Source: Verrucomicrobiia bacterium (lineage in GTDB: Bacteria > Verrucomicrobiota > Verrucomicrobiia > Limisphaerales > UBA1319). From it: a stretch of DNA of 9,929 nucleotides. The translations under genes and the position numbers were made by a program. Positions within the stretch are counted from its first letter, which is position 1, and each line of letters opens with the position of its first letter. The notes under the pieces were generated by a model. The model had not been told where the DNA came from and made no database searches. It was given only the letters and a program-made list of their open reading frames with translations. This document shows, piece by piece, positions 1 through 7,043 of this stretch. Location of the stretch: assembly GCA_017880715.1 (NCBI GenBank), contig JADGRT010000071.1:1-9929 (forward strand), written 5' to 3'.

Positions 1-1759
1 TCCAGCCTTCGACGGTCCTCGGGTAGTCCACCCCGATGCCGAAGATCTCGTCCAAGGTCTCGGAACTGGTCCAGATCCCCGTCGCGTAATCCAGAACATA
101 GCTGCCGACCTGGGAGATTCGCTGCGACTCCTTCAGCCAGTACTCGCTGTCGCGGAGCGCCTTTTCGGCGCGCTTCCGGCCGGTTATGTCCACGGCGCAG
201 ACCATGGCCTGCTTCACGCCGGGAAGCTGCAGGGGAGCCGTAAAAACCAGGAAGCATCGCTCCTCGGTCCCATCGCTCCCATGGACCGGCAGCCACGCCT
301 CGACGTTGTCGTGCCGTGCCTGGTTCCGAAGGGAGTCCAAAACCGACACTCGAAGCGGACATTGGCCGCAGGAAGGCCCGCAGCCGCAGCCGTCCGGGTC
401 CTTCAGGGCGTTGAGGCAACCAATGGAGCCGCCGGGACGGAGTCCGAGCATGTCCACTTCCCGCCGGCCCGCGAATTGGGCCGCCGCCTCGTTCACCCTG
501 CGAACACGGAGATCTTCATCCACCACGAGGAATACCATCGGGGCGTGCGCGTGAATCGCGGAAAGTTCCGCGTGAGCGTTGCGTAACTTCTCTTCGGCTC
601 GCTTGCGTTCGGTAATGTCCTGCGCGGTGCCGCGCAGTTTCACGATCCGCCCGGAGGCATCGCGCTGGGCTTCACCGCGGATAATCCTCCAGCGTCGCTG
701 GCCGTCCGGAAGAACCGCCTCCGCCTCGATCTCGTAGGGTGTCCCGTCCTGGCAGGCTCTTTGCGCCGCGGCCTGCAAACGCCCCCAACTCTCCGGAGTG
801 TGGAATCGCTCAAGCCCCTTGAAGCCGTCGATGGGTTGTGCCGGATCGGCGCCGGCGAGTTGGTGAAGTTCGTCCGACCAGGTGACGGTGTCGCTCTGCA
901 GATCCCATGTCCAGCTAGCCGCACCAGCCAGACGATGTGCCTCCTTGAGTTCGTCTGTTTTCTCCCGCAGGGCGCGCTCGAAGTGCTTCTGTTCCGTGAT
1001 CTCCTGAACCACCACGTTGACGCCTACCACCCCGTGGCCGGCGTTCCTCAGGGGGTAGAGGCTGCCCAGCCACTGACGCTGGACACCCGGCCGAGCCAAC
1101 GTGATCCCATGGATTTCCACGCCGATAACCGGCACGCCTGTGTCGAGAACGCTCCGGTGCAGCGGCTCCAATGTGGACGCCAAATCCGGCAAGGCTTCCC
1201 GAATCGTGCGGCCGAGGTGCCCGGCTACAGGCAAGCCGCCGATCTCAGCGAGGCGCTGGTTGACGCGCCGGAAACGCATGTCTGCGTCGACTACCGCGAA
1301 TCCCACGGGCGAGTCCGCATAGATGCTCTCGATCTCCGCCAGATGCCGTTCGAGAACGGCTTCGTTGGCGAGCAGCCCTACCGCGGCCCGCTGGCGCTCG
1401 GTAGAGTCCCGGAACCAGATGGAGATACCGCCCCATGCCGCCGGCAAGACGCGCACCTCCAGCCAGCACGCCAGCTTGCGGTGGTAATATTCCAGCGTTC
1501 CGGGCACTCGCTCCGCCATGACGCGCCGGCTCTCGAGTTCCAGGTCGCCTCCGCCCAAATCGGATGACGATTTCCACGGAATCGTGCCGAGAAGCTCCGG
1601 CTTCGACTTGCCCCACAGCCGTTCCGCGGCGGAGTTCAGAAAGACGATGCGAAACGCCGAATCGCAGGCGACGAACCCATCGGCCGCGTCTTCGAGGACC
1701 CCAAGCGCGGCGGCGAAGCTGTCGTCCTGGAGACCAGTCGGTCGGTTTGCCATATCCAT
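1..1759 (-). CDS. Multi-PAS sensor protein, C-terminus beyond window edge
   Basis: Reading the minus strand from the ATG at 1759 gives 586 uninterrupted codons to the left edge. The residues fall into at least four PAS domains plus the start of a fifth: about 12-125, 143-258, 270-385, 395-530 and from 535. Three of the four complete domains end in a PAC-type tail (EITEQK, DITERKRAEE, DITGRKRAEK), and domain 1 ends in the looser DSTERQR. Short helical linkers such as EKTDELKEAH separate them. PAS 4 carries a cysteine cluster, C448 and C458/C460/C464/C467, ending GCGCGPSCGQCPLR, a pattern that recurs in PAS domains of bacterial sensor kinases and may bind metal or sense redox. There is no N-terminal signal peptide or membrane segment, so a cytoplasmic sensor is inferred. 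The output domain (histidine kinase, GGDEF or other) lies outside the window. An alternative ATG lies at 1753; neither start has a clear Shine-Dalgarno sequence. It follows the receptor gene on the same strand after 75 bp of AT-rich DNA. Confidence 0.88.
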   Translation of the reverse strand, partial: MDMANRPTGLQDDSFAAALGVLEDAADGFVACDSAFRIVFLNSAAERLWGKSKPELLGTIPWKSSSDLGGGDLELESRRVMAERVPGTLEYYHRKLACWLEVRVLPAAWGGISIWFRDSTERQRAAVGLLANEAVLERHLAEIESIYADSPVGFAVVDADMRFRRVNQRLAEIGGLPVAGHLGRTIREALPDLASTLEPLHRSVLDTGVPVIGVEIHGITLARPGVQRQWLGSLYPLRNAGHGVVGVNVVVQEITEQKHFERALREKTDELKEAHRLAGAASWTWDLQSDTVTWSDELHQLAGADPAQPIDGFKGLERFHTPESWGRLQAAAQRACQDGTPYEIEAEAVLPDGQRRWRIIRGEAQRDASGRIVKLRGTAQDITERKRAEEKLRNAHAELSAIHAHAPMVFLVVDEDLRVRRVNEAAAQFAGRREVDMLGLRPGGSIGCLNALKDPDGCGCGPSCGQCPLRVSVLDSLRNQARHDNVEAWLPVHGSDGTEERCFLVFTAPLQLPGVKQAMVCAVDITGRKRAEKALRDSEYWLKESQRISQVGSYVLDYATGIWTSSETLDEIFGIGVDYPRTVEGW

Positions 1760-1834
1760 GGAGCCAGTGCTAATCAAACCACCAATTCAATTGCAAATCA
1801 AATTAATATTGAAAGATTCAGATGCCATTGACCT
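1760..1834. other. AT-rich spacer between receptor and PAS sensor genes
   Basis: These 75 bp are strikingly AT-rich compared with the GC-rich genes on both sides. No hairpin with a T-tract is evident after the receptor stop, so read-through into the sensor gene is possible. The AT-richness would also suit a separate promoter for the sensor gene on the minus strand, but I find no convincing -35/-10 pair. Confidence 0.4.
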
Positions 1835-4312
1835 CTATTTTCGTCCCAGCAACCGCAGCCGCACGCTGAACGCCCGAGCCTGCCCGCGGCCGTAAGTCAG
1901 AAACTTCGGAGAGCCCAGAATGTTGTCCACCACGTTGGGGTTCAGGTTGCCCGTCAGGTTGTTATACCCAAAGCGCCACGCCCACAAATAGTGCAGCGCG
2001 CGGAATCGCCGTTCGAAGTGCAGGTTCACGTTGAAGTAATCCGGGTACCGCCGCGCGTTCGGGCCGCCCACCAGAAACCCTTCCTGGTCCACCACGTTGA
2101 ACGGGAAGCCCGTGCGGTATTCCACCAGGTACGCGGCCGTGGTATTGCGCAGCAGGAATTGCATCCGCCGCGGCAGCGCCCGCTTGGGCATCGGCGCCCA
2201 TCCCCACATGTGTACCCGGTTGGGCGTGTCCCAGGCGAACGGTCCCGGCATCTGCGGCGCGAACACGGGATTTTCCAGGCTGTAGTCCACCGCCGCATTG
2301 GAGCGCGTGCTCGACCGCGTGTACCCCAGGAACCACTCGAACTGCCCGGCAAAGGTGCGCCGGACGGCGAAATCCACCGCGTCGTAGCGCTCGCGCCGCG
2401 AATTGCCCAACTGGAACACCGCGCCCTCGTAGAACATCGGTCCGCTTTGCGGCGACTGCGTGTCGAACACAAACCCGCGCCCGCCGCCCCGCCACGTGTA
2501 GGCCGCCTTGGCGTAGAACTCGAACGGCAGCTTGCGCTCCACCGTGAGGTTTGCCGTCTGGTATTTCGGCGTCAAGAGCGCCCGGTCGTTCACCACGAAG
2601 GACGTCGGCACCGGGCCGTGCACCGTCCCGTCCGGCAGGAAGAAGGTCGAAAAGCTCGTCTGGCCCTGATCGCGCGCCAGCGTCTCCAGACCGATGGCGT
2701 CGTAGTAGACGCCCCATCCCGCCGAGATCTTGGCGCCGCGCAGCCTCTTGGGCGCCCACGCCACGGACGCGCGCGGCGCCACTTCCAGATCGCGCACCAC
2801 CTCGTTCCATTCCGTGCGCACGCCTCCTTCGAGCGTCAGCCCTTCCAGCGGCGCCCAGTGATCCTGCAGGTACGCCGCCGCCTCCAGATTCTTGCGCTGC
2901 TGGAACGGATTCCCCGCGAACGTCACCAGGCGGGCCACCGAATTATCGTCGCGCAGCACCTCGTAATCGTGCCGCTCCACCTGCTGATGGAAGCTCTCCC
3001 GCTCCACATCCACACCGAATTTCAGGTGATGCTCGCCATGGAAATGCACCGTCGGCAGAAACAGGTTGGCCGTTGCCTGCTGCCGGTACCAGTGGCGATT
3101 CACGCCGCTGAAGTAATTACCGAGATTGCCCGACGGCGTGATCTCATATATGGCGTTGCCGCGCGGCGGATTGCGCAGCAGCCCGCGCGTATCGGCGAAC
3201 CCGATATCGAGCAGCGCTCCGCCGAAATAGTGCTGGTCGCGAATGGTACTCATGTACGTCGCTTGCCGGATATTCGTCGTGGTCTCCACCGGATTCAGAA
3301 TGTTCAACCCATAGCGGTTGGTGTCGGCCAGGTTGTACAGAAAGCTCATCGTCAAAATGTTGGCCGGCGTCAGGTTCACCTGGAAGCGCGAAAGGTCGCT
3401 GGCCGTCAAGCCGCTGGTGCGGTTGGCGCCGCGCGGCAACCCGTGTACGCTGTCGACGTTGTAGAACGCGTCGAGGCCGTTGTGGAACCAGGCGCGCCCC
3501 TTGACGATGGGGCCGGAAAACTCCAGGCGGGGTGTCCATTTATTGATGTAGAGGCCGTTATCGCTGGTCACCCCGGGAATGAAGTTGGTGCCCCCGAATC
3601 GCCAGCGGTCGTCGCCCATCTTGGTCTTGAGATCGAGCACGCCGGTCGAGCCCCGGCCGTTATCCGCCGCGTAACGGCTGTTCTCCAGGTCCATCGATTG
3701 GATCGTGTCGATGTTGACGCGCGCCTCCAGCCGTCCGGTCACCGGGTCGGAGATGTTGAACCCGTCCAGCGTATAGTTCGCCTGGTTGGTATCGCCGCCG
3801 TTGAAGTGGACCCGCCCGGCGCTGTCCTGTACCACGCCATTGAGCAGCGGCAGCGCGTTGCGATAGTCCTGCGGCGCCGGGTATGGCACCCCTTGGATTT
3901 CCGTATTCGCCAGTTCCTTGCGCTCCGAGGTCTGCTGCGGATCGATGGCCGGCGGCGAGTAGGTCACATCGATCTTGTCGGCGAACTCCTGGAGGTGATT
4001 CAGCCGGATGGTCAGTTGATGGGGGCCTGCCTCGAACGCTTGCCGGCTGTCCGTAAAGACGAAGAAGCCCAGGCGCTCCGCGCGCACGGCGTACTCGCCG
4101 GCCGCCGGCAGACTGGTCCGGAAGTTCCCCGCCGGGTCGGACGAAACCGTCACGATCCCGCCATCCACCGCACGCCACTCCACGCGCGCTCCGTCGACCG
4201 CCGCGCCGTTCTCATCCACCACGCGGCCGGTGATGGCCACCTGCGCATCGAGCGCGGCGCACGCGAGGCATGCCAGAATCAGAACTCGCGCAGTGTGACC
4301 CCTTGGCAGCAT
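1835..4312 (-). CDS. TonB-dependent receptor-like outer-membrane protein with carboxypeptidase-regulatory-like domain
   Basis: The protein has about 825 residues. It starts with a signal peptide (RGHTARVLILACLACAALDA, then Q). A carboxypeptidase-regulatory-like beta-sandwich follows (ITGRVVDENGAAVDGARVEW, to about residue 112). A plug-like region comes next at about 130-235 (NYTLDGFNISDPVTGRLEAR, GSTGVLDLKTKMG), and then a long aromatic-rich beta-barrel to the C-terminus (FSVRLRLLGRK). This order matches the Oar/TonB-receptor-like family that is heavily expanded in Acidobacteriota, where members are often 1000 residues or more, so this is a compact one. The role is inferred as outer-membrane uptake or binding of an unknown, possibly glycan-derived, ligand. 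Two starts are possible: the ATG at 4312, chosen here, or an in-frame TTG at 4324 just 4 nt after a GGAG. The latter adds four residues before the same signal peptide. No ExbB/ExbD/TonB gene is visible nearby. Confidence 0.85.
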   Translation of the reverse strand: MLPRGHTARVLILACLACAALDAQVAITGRVVDENGAAVDGARVEWRAVDGGIVTVSSDPAGNFRTSLPAAGEYAVRAERLGFFVFTDSRQAFEAGPHQLTIRLNHLQEFADKIDVTYSPPAIDPQQTSERKELANTEIQGVPYPAPQDYRNALPLLNGVVQDSAGRVHFNGGDTNQANYTLDGFNISDPVTGRLEARVNIDTIQSMDLENSRYAADNGRGSTGVLDLKTKMGDDRWRFGGTNFIPGVTSDNGLYINKWTPRLEFSGPIVKGRAWFHNGLDAFYNVDSVHGLPRGANRTSGLTASDLSRFQVNLTPANILTMSFLYNLADTNRYGLNILNPVETTTNIRQATYMSTIRDQHYFGGALLDIGFADTRGLLRNPPRGNAIYEITPSGNLGNYFSGVNRHWYRQQATANLFLPTVHFHGEHHLKFGVDVERESFHQQVERHDYEVLRDDNSVARLVTFAGNPFQQRKNLEAAAYLQDHWAPLEGLTLEGGVRTEWNEVVRDLEVAPRASVAWAPKRLRGAKISAGWGVYYDAIGLETLARDQGQTSFSTFFLPDGTVHGPVPTSFVVNDRALLTPKYQTANLTVERKLPFEFYAKAAYTWRGGGRGFVFDTQSPQSGPMFYEGAVFQLGNSRRERYDAVDFAVRRTFAGQFEWFLGYTRSSTRSNAAVDYSLENPVFAPQMPGPFAWDTPNRVHMWGWAPMPKRALPRRMQFLLRNTTAAYLVEYRTGFPFNVVDQEGFLVGGPNARRYPDYFNVNLHFERRFRALHYLWAWRFGYNNLTGNLNPNVVDNILGSPKFLTYGRGQARAFSVRLRLLGRK

Positions 4313-4324
4313 ACCGGCAGGCAA

Positions 4325-4593
4325 ACTTCTCCATGTTCAGGATACACCCCAAACACCTGGCATAAGGCTCCGCCTTGTGCATCCGAGCGAAGCTCCGACG
4401 ACATGGAATGGCCCGAAAAAGCCGCTGTACGTGCCAAGCGCCTGCGCCAGATCCAGGAAGCTGGACTCTACCAGAACCCGTAGCCGATTTTCCGCAATTC
4501 TGGATTCTTAAGCGTCCCTGGAATCGTAAGTTGCTGAAAAACAGTACGCTTCTGGTGTCCCTGGCGTTGGCACTTAGCGTGCGTTATAGTTAA
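4325..4593. other. Gap between divergent receptor and WD40 genes, probable segment boundary
   Basis: This gap separates the GC-rich minus-strand segment from the lower-GC plus-strand WD40 gene. It contains two small perfect hairpins: AAGGC/GCCTT with a 3-nt loop at 4364-4376, and GAGC/GCTC with a 3-nt loop at 4385-4395. It also holds a short plus-strand reading frame ending at 4483, annotated separately. No strong promoter pair is apparent for either divergent gene: a TATAGT at 4585-4590 has only 12 nt to the nearest TTGGCA. A change in coding style across the gap suggests that the two sides do not share a genome. Confidence 0.35.
4403..4483 (+). other. Short hydrophilic reading frame, possible C-terminal remnant of an unknown gene
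   Basis: An ATG at 4403 opens 26 codons ending in TAG (MEWPEKAAVRAKRLRQ, then IQEAGLYQNP). The frame stays open further upstream but there becomes antisense to the receptor gene. The charged, helix-like composition looks more like the end of a real protein than random frame. A truncated gene tail left by rearrangement or by an assembly join just upstream would explain it. I do not recognise a family, no Shine-Dalgarno sequence is evident before the ATG, and chance cannot be excluded at this length. Confidence 0.2.
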
Positions 4594-6921
4594 TTGGTAG
4601 TCATAGCCGATAGGCGCTTACAAACGGCCCGGGTATGGCGGTGGCATTTTCCCAGACCGGGTTTTGAAGGCATTTCCAAAATCCTCTTGGCTCAAGTCCA
4701 TGGGACGTTTCACGGTATCGCCCTCGCTTTTTGGGTGGTGATGGCCCTGGTCGCTATCTGGGGTTTTATCCAGGCCAATTCAGCCAACCAACAGGCTGAG
4801 ATCAGCCTGGCCCAGCAGTTAGCTGCCCAGGCCGCGGATATGCTCAAACAGCCTTCCATGAATGAAATCGCGGTCTTGTTGACCATCGAATCGATCAATC
4901 ATAACCCGGTAAGGGCCGCCGAACAACTGCTGGCAGATAGCTTGAGCCTCTTTCCAAGAACAATTTCCAAAATGACGAGTACAGAACGCCTCACGGCAGT
5001 TGTGTTCAGCCCAGATGGGAAGTGGGTCGCCTCGGGAGGTTGGAATAAAACCATACGGGTATGGGCGGCTGATACCGGGCAAGAGGTGAACAACCTGGTA
5101 CAAGAAGGTCGCGTCACCTCTATCACCTTCAGCCTTGACGGAAAGTACATCGCCTCTGGTGGCCAGGATGGCACCGCCCGGATATGGGACGTGGCAAGCG
5201 GGCGCGAGTTGACGCGAATGACTTGTAACGGGGTCGTATGGTCAATCGCCTTTAGCCCAGACGGGAAGTGGGTCGTCACGGGCAGCGAGGATGGAACTGC
5301 CAGGGTATGGGATACTCGCAACGGAAGCGAAGTGGCACGGATGACCCATACGGGCATCGTTTATTCTGTCGCTTTCAGTCCGGATGGTCATCGTGTGTTA
5401 TCCGCCAGCCAGGACAGCACCGCGCGGGTATGGGACCCGGCCAATGGTCACGAATGGGTGCATATAAAAAGCAGCAGCGAGCTGTGGGTAGCCGCGTACA
5501 GCCGAGATGGGCAGCGCATCGTCACGGCCGAATGGGACGGGGCAGTGCGGGTGTGGAACGCAAATTCCGGGATCGAGATGGTTCACATGCAGCATAATGA
5601 AGACGTCCGGTCGGTCGCCTTCAACCCGGATGGGACGAGAGTCGTTTCAGGCAGTGATGATGGCACCGCGCGGGTTTGGGATGTGTCCACCGGGCGTGAG
5701 TTATCCCGCATGCAACACAGCGGGCGGGTATTATCAACCGCTTTCAACCCAAATGGAAAACTGGTCATTTCAGGCAGTGAAGATGGCACCGCGCGCGTTT
5801 GGGAGGTTGAAACCGGGCATGAGTTGACCCGCATGCAGCATGAGGGGACAGTTTCGGCGGTGACTTTCAGCCCGGATGGAAAACGTGTGGCTTCAGCCAG
5901 TTGGGATGGCACGGCCAAGGTGTGGCAAACCCAAACCGGGCGGGAATTGGCACGGATGCAATTTGATGGCGGCGTGTCCGCCGTCGCCTTCAGCCCTGAT
6001 GGCAAACAAGTGGTGTCCAGCAGCGATGATGGAATGGCGCGGGTGTGGAATGCGCAAAATGGGCAGGAACTGGCGCACATGCTGCATGGCGGCGGGGTAA
6101 CCTCCGTGGCGTTCAGCCCGGATGGGAAATTGGTCATCTCGGGCAGCCAGGACAGCACTGCCCGCATCTGGCAGGCCATCAACGGACAAGAAGTGACCCG
6201 CATGGTTCACAGCCAGGCTGTTTGGGCGGTTGCATTCAGCCCGGATGGGAAAAGGGTGCTTTCAGGTGATCAGGATGGATTGGCGCGGGTGTGGGACGTG
6301 ATTACCAGACGCGAGATGGCCCATATCAAACATGGCGGGCCAGTTTTATCCGTCGGATTCAGTCCTGACGGACAGCAGGCCGTGTCGGCCAGCCTGGATG
6401 GATCCATACGGGTATGGGATGCCCAATCCGGACGTGAAATAGCCCTCATGCAGCAAGATGGCTCTGTGCAGGTGGTCACTTTTAGCCCAGATGGGCAAAA
6501 TGTCCTCTCTGGCGGACAGGACGGCATCGCGCGCTTATGGAATGCCCGCACTGGGAAAGAATTGTTGGCGTTGAGACATGAAGGGGCAGTAACATCCGCC
6601 GCTTACAGCCTGGATGGCAGGTGGGTTGCCACAGGCAGCCAGGACGGCACTTTACGTGTTTGGGATATTAAGACTGGGCTTGAAGTAGCCCGCATCCAAA
6701 ACGACAAGGCGGTTTCATCCGTCGCATTCAGCCCGGATGGGAGTAAAGTCGCCTCAGGCAGCCAGGATGGCACCGCGCGAGTCTGGGTGTGGCGTAATCA
6801 AGATTTAATTGAGATGGCCTGCAGCCGGCTGGACCATAATTTAACCCAGGCGGAATGGAAACAATATATGGGCGACCGGCCCTACCACCTGACCTGCGCC
6901 AATTTACCTGCCGGTAAATGA
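4594..6921 (+). CDS. Membrane-anchored WD40-repeat protein resembling the C-terminal half of an nSTAND/WD40 protein
   Basis: The frame begins directly after an in-frame TAA with a TTG and encodes 775 residues. No start has a good Shine-Dalgarno sequence; the first in-frame ATG (4741, residue 50) would cut the membrane helix, so the true N-terminus is uncertain. In order there are a single hydrophobic helix (about 42-61, LAFWVVMALVAIWGFIQA), a helical linker (EISLAQQLAAQAADML) and a short TPR-like stretch. Fifteen WD40 repeats follow from residue 133, each exactly 41 residues with the core FSPDG...SGSxDGTARVWD...TG. The C-terminal tail (DLIEMACSRLDHNLTQAEW, ending YHLTCANLP) matches the tail commonly seen in cyanobacterial and Chloroflexota caspase/TIR-NTPase-WD40 proteins. 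In those, the TM-LAxQLAAQA linker follows an NTPase module that is absent here. The protein therefore looks like the sensor half of such a protein, either truncated or free-standing. The propellers probably bind proteins; the ligand is unknown. Confidence 0.85.
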   Translation: MVVIADRRLQTARVWRWHFPRPGFEGISKILLAQVHGTFHGIALAFWVVMALVAIWGFIQANSANQQAEISLAQQLAAQAADMLKQPSMNEIAVLLTIESINHNPVRAAEQLLADSLSLFPRTISKMTSTERLTAVVFSPDGKWVASGGWNKTIRVWAADTGQEVNNLVQEGRVTSITFSLDGKYIASGGQDGTARIWDVASGRELTRMTCNGVVWSIAFSPDGKWVVTGSEDGTARVWDTRNGSEVARMTHTGIVYSVAFSPDGHRVLSASQDSTARVWDPANGHEWVHIKSSSELWVAAYSRDGQRIVTAEWDGAVRVWNANSGIEMVHMQHNEDVRSVAFNPDGTRVVSGSDDGTARVWDVSTGRELSRMQHSGRVLSTAFNPNGKLVISGSEDGTARVWEVETGHELTRMQHEGTVSAVTFSPDGKRVASASWDGTAKVWQTQTGRELARMQFDGGVSAVAFSPDGKQVVSSSDDGMARVWNAQNGQELAHMLHGGGVTSVAFSPDGKLVISGSQDSTARIWQAINGQEVTRMVHSQAVWAVAFSPDGKRVLSGDQDGLARVWDVITRREMAHIKHGGPVLSVGFSPDGQQAVSASLDGSIRVWDAQSGREIALMQQDGSVQVVTFSPDGQNVLSGGQDGIARLWNARTGKELLALRHEGAVTSAAYSLDGRWVATGSQDGTLRVWDIKTGLEVARIQNDKAVSSVAFSPDGSKVASGSQDGTARVWVWRNQDLIEMACSRLDHNLTQAEWKQYMGDRPYHLTCANLPAGK
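4990..6792 (+). repeat. Fifteen in-frame 123-bp WD40 coding repeats
   Basis: Successive repeats begin every 123 bp from 4990 (4990, 5113, 5236 and so on to 6712), with no insertion or deletion across 14 full units and a partial fifteenth. The most conserved DNA lies around the codons for SGSxDGTARVW, for example near 5650 and 5773, where the neighbouring copies are nearly identical. Other positions have diverged. The fixed length suggests growth by unequal crossing-over with selection for register. Confidence 0.9.
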
Positions 6922-6950
6922 ACCCCTGGCAATAACTGCTCAACCATGGG

Positions 6951-7024
6951 GTGAAAGTTGCCGAATTTGAGGTAATTTCGGTTGCGAAGTAACCGCAATT
7001 ACCTCAAATTCGGGCCATTTTCAC
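6951..7024. terminator. Long hairpin between convergent genes, probable bidirectional terminator
   Basis: A perfect 17-bp inverted repeat has arms at 6961-6977 (CCGAATTTGAGGTAATT) and 6997-7013. Inside it, after a single T/C mismatch, is a further 5-bp stem (CGGTT 6979-6983 with AACCG 6991-6995) around a 7-nt loop. Outside it, GTGAAAGT (6951-6958) can pair, with one G-T wobble, with 7017-7024, past a small internal mismatch. It sits between the WD40 stop at 6921 and the convergent lipoprotein stop at 7044, the expected place for a shared terminator. T-tracts are weak (TTTT at 7018-7021), and the stem is much longer than a standard intrinsic terminator, so a mobile palindromic element such as a REP or MITE is an alternative. 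Confidence 0.6.
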
Positions 7025-7043
7025 AGAGGCTGAAGAGTTACAA

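Noticed and set aside
761..1567. A plus-strand open frame of 268 codons
   Set aside because: It lies antisense to the PAS sensor, whose minus-strand frame is uninterrupted and carries repeated PAS/PAC motifs.
1962..2810. A second minus-strand frame of 282 codons inside the receptor gene
   Set aside because: It is out of frame with the recognised receptor and has low-complexity Arg/Ala/Gly composition typical of GC-rich shadows.
1991..4483. A plus-strand open frame of about 830 codons antisense to the receptor gene
   Set aside because: It is the third-position shadow of a GC-rich gene. The translation is rich in Arg, His and Val with no domain, signal or motif, whereas the minus strand gives a clear signal peptide, domain order and beta-barrel.
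4375..4593. A 72-codon plus-strand frame ending in a hydrophobic stretch (LLVSLALALSVRY) just before the WD40 gene
   Set aside because: It has no ATG with a ribosome-binding site. The hydrophobic end is too short to be convincing, although it shares the reading frame with the WD40 gene and could be part of a broken upstream portion.
5583..6203. Several minus-strand frames of 90-206 codons under the WD40 gene
   Set aside because: They repeat with the same 123-bp period as the WD40 units and are antisense images of the repeated coding sequence.
4990..6792. Regular 123-bp periodicity considered as a CRISPR or tandem satellite array
   Set aside because: The repeats are in frame, code for WD40 motifs and have no short identical repeats separated by unique spacers.
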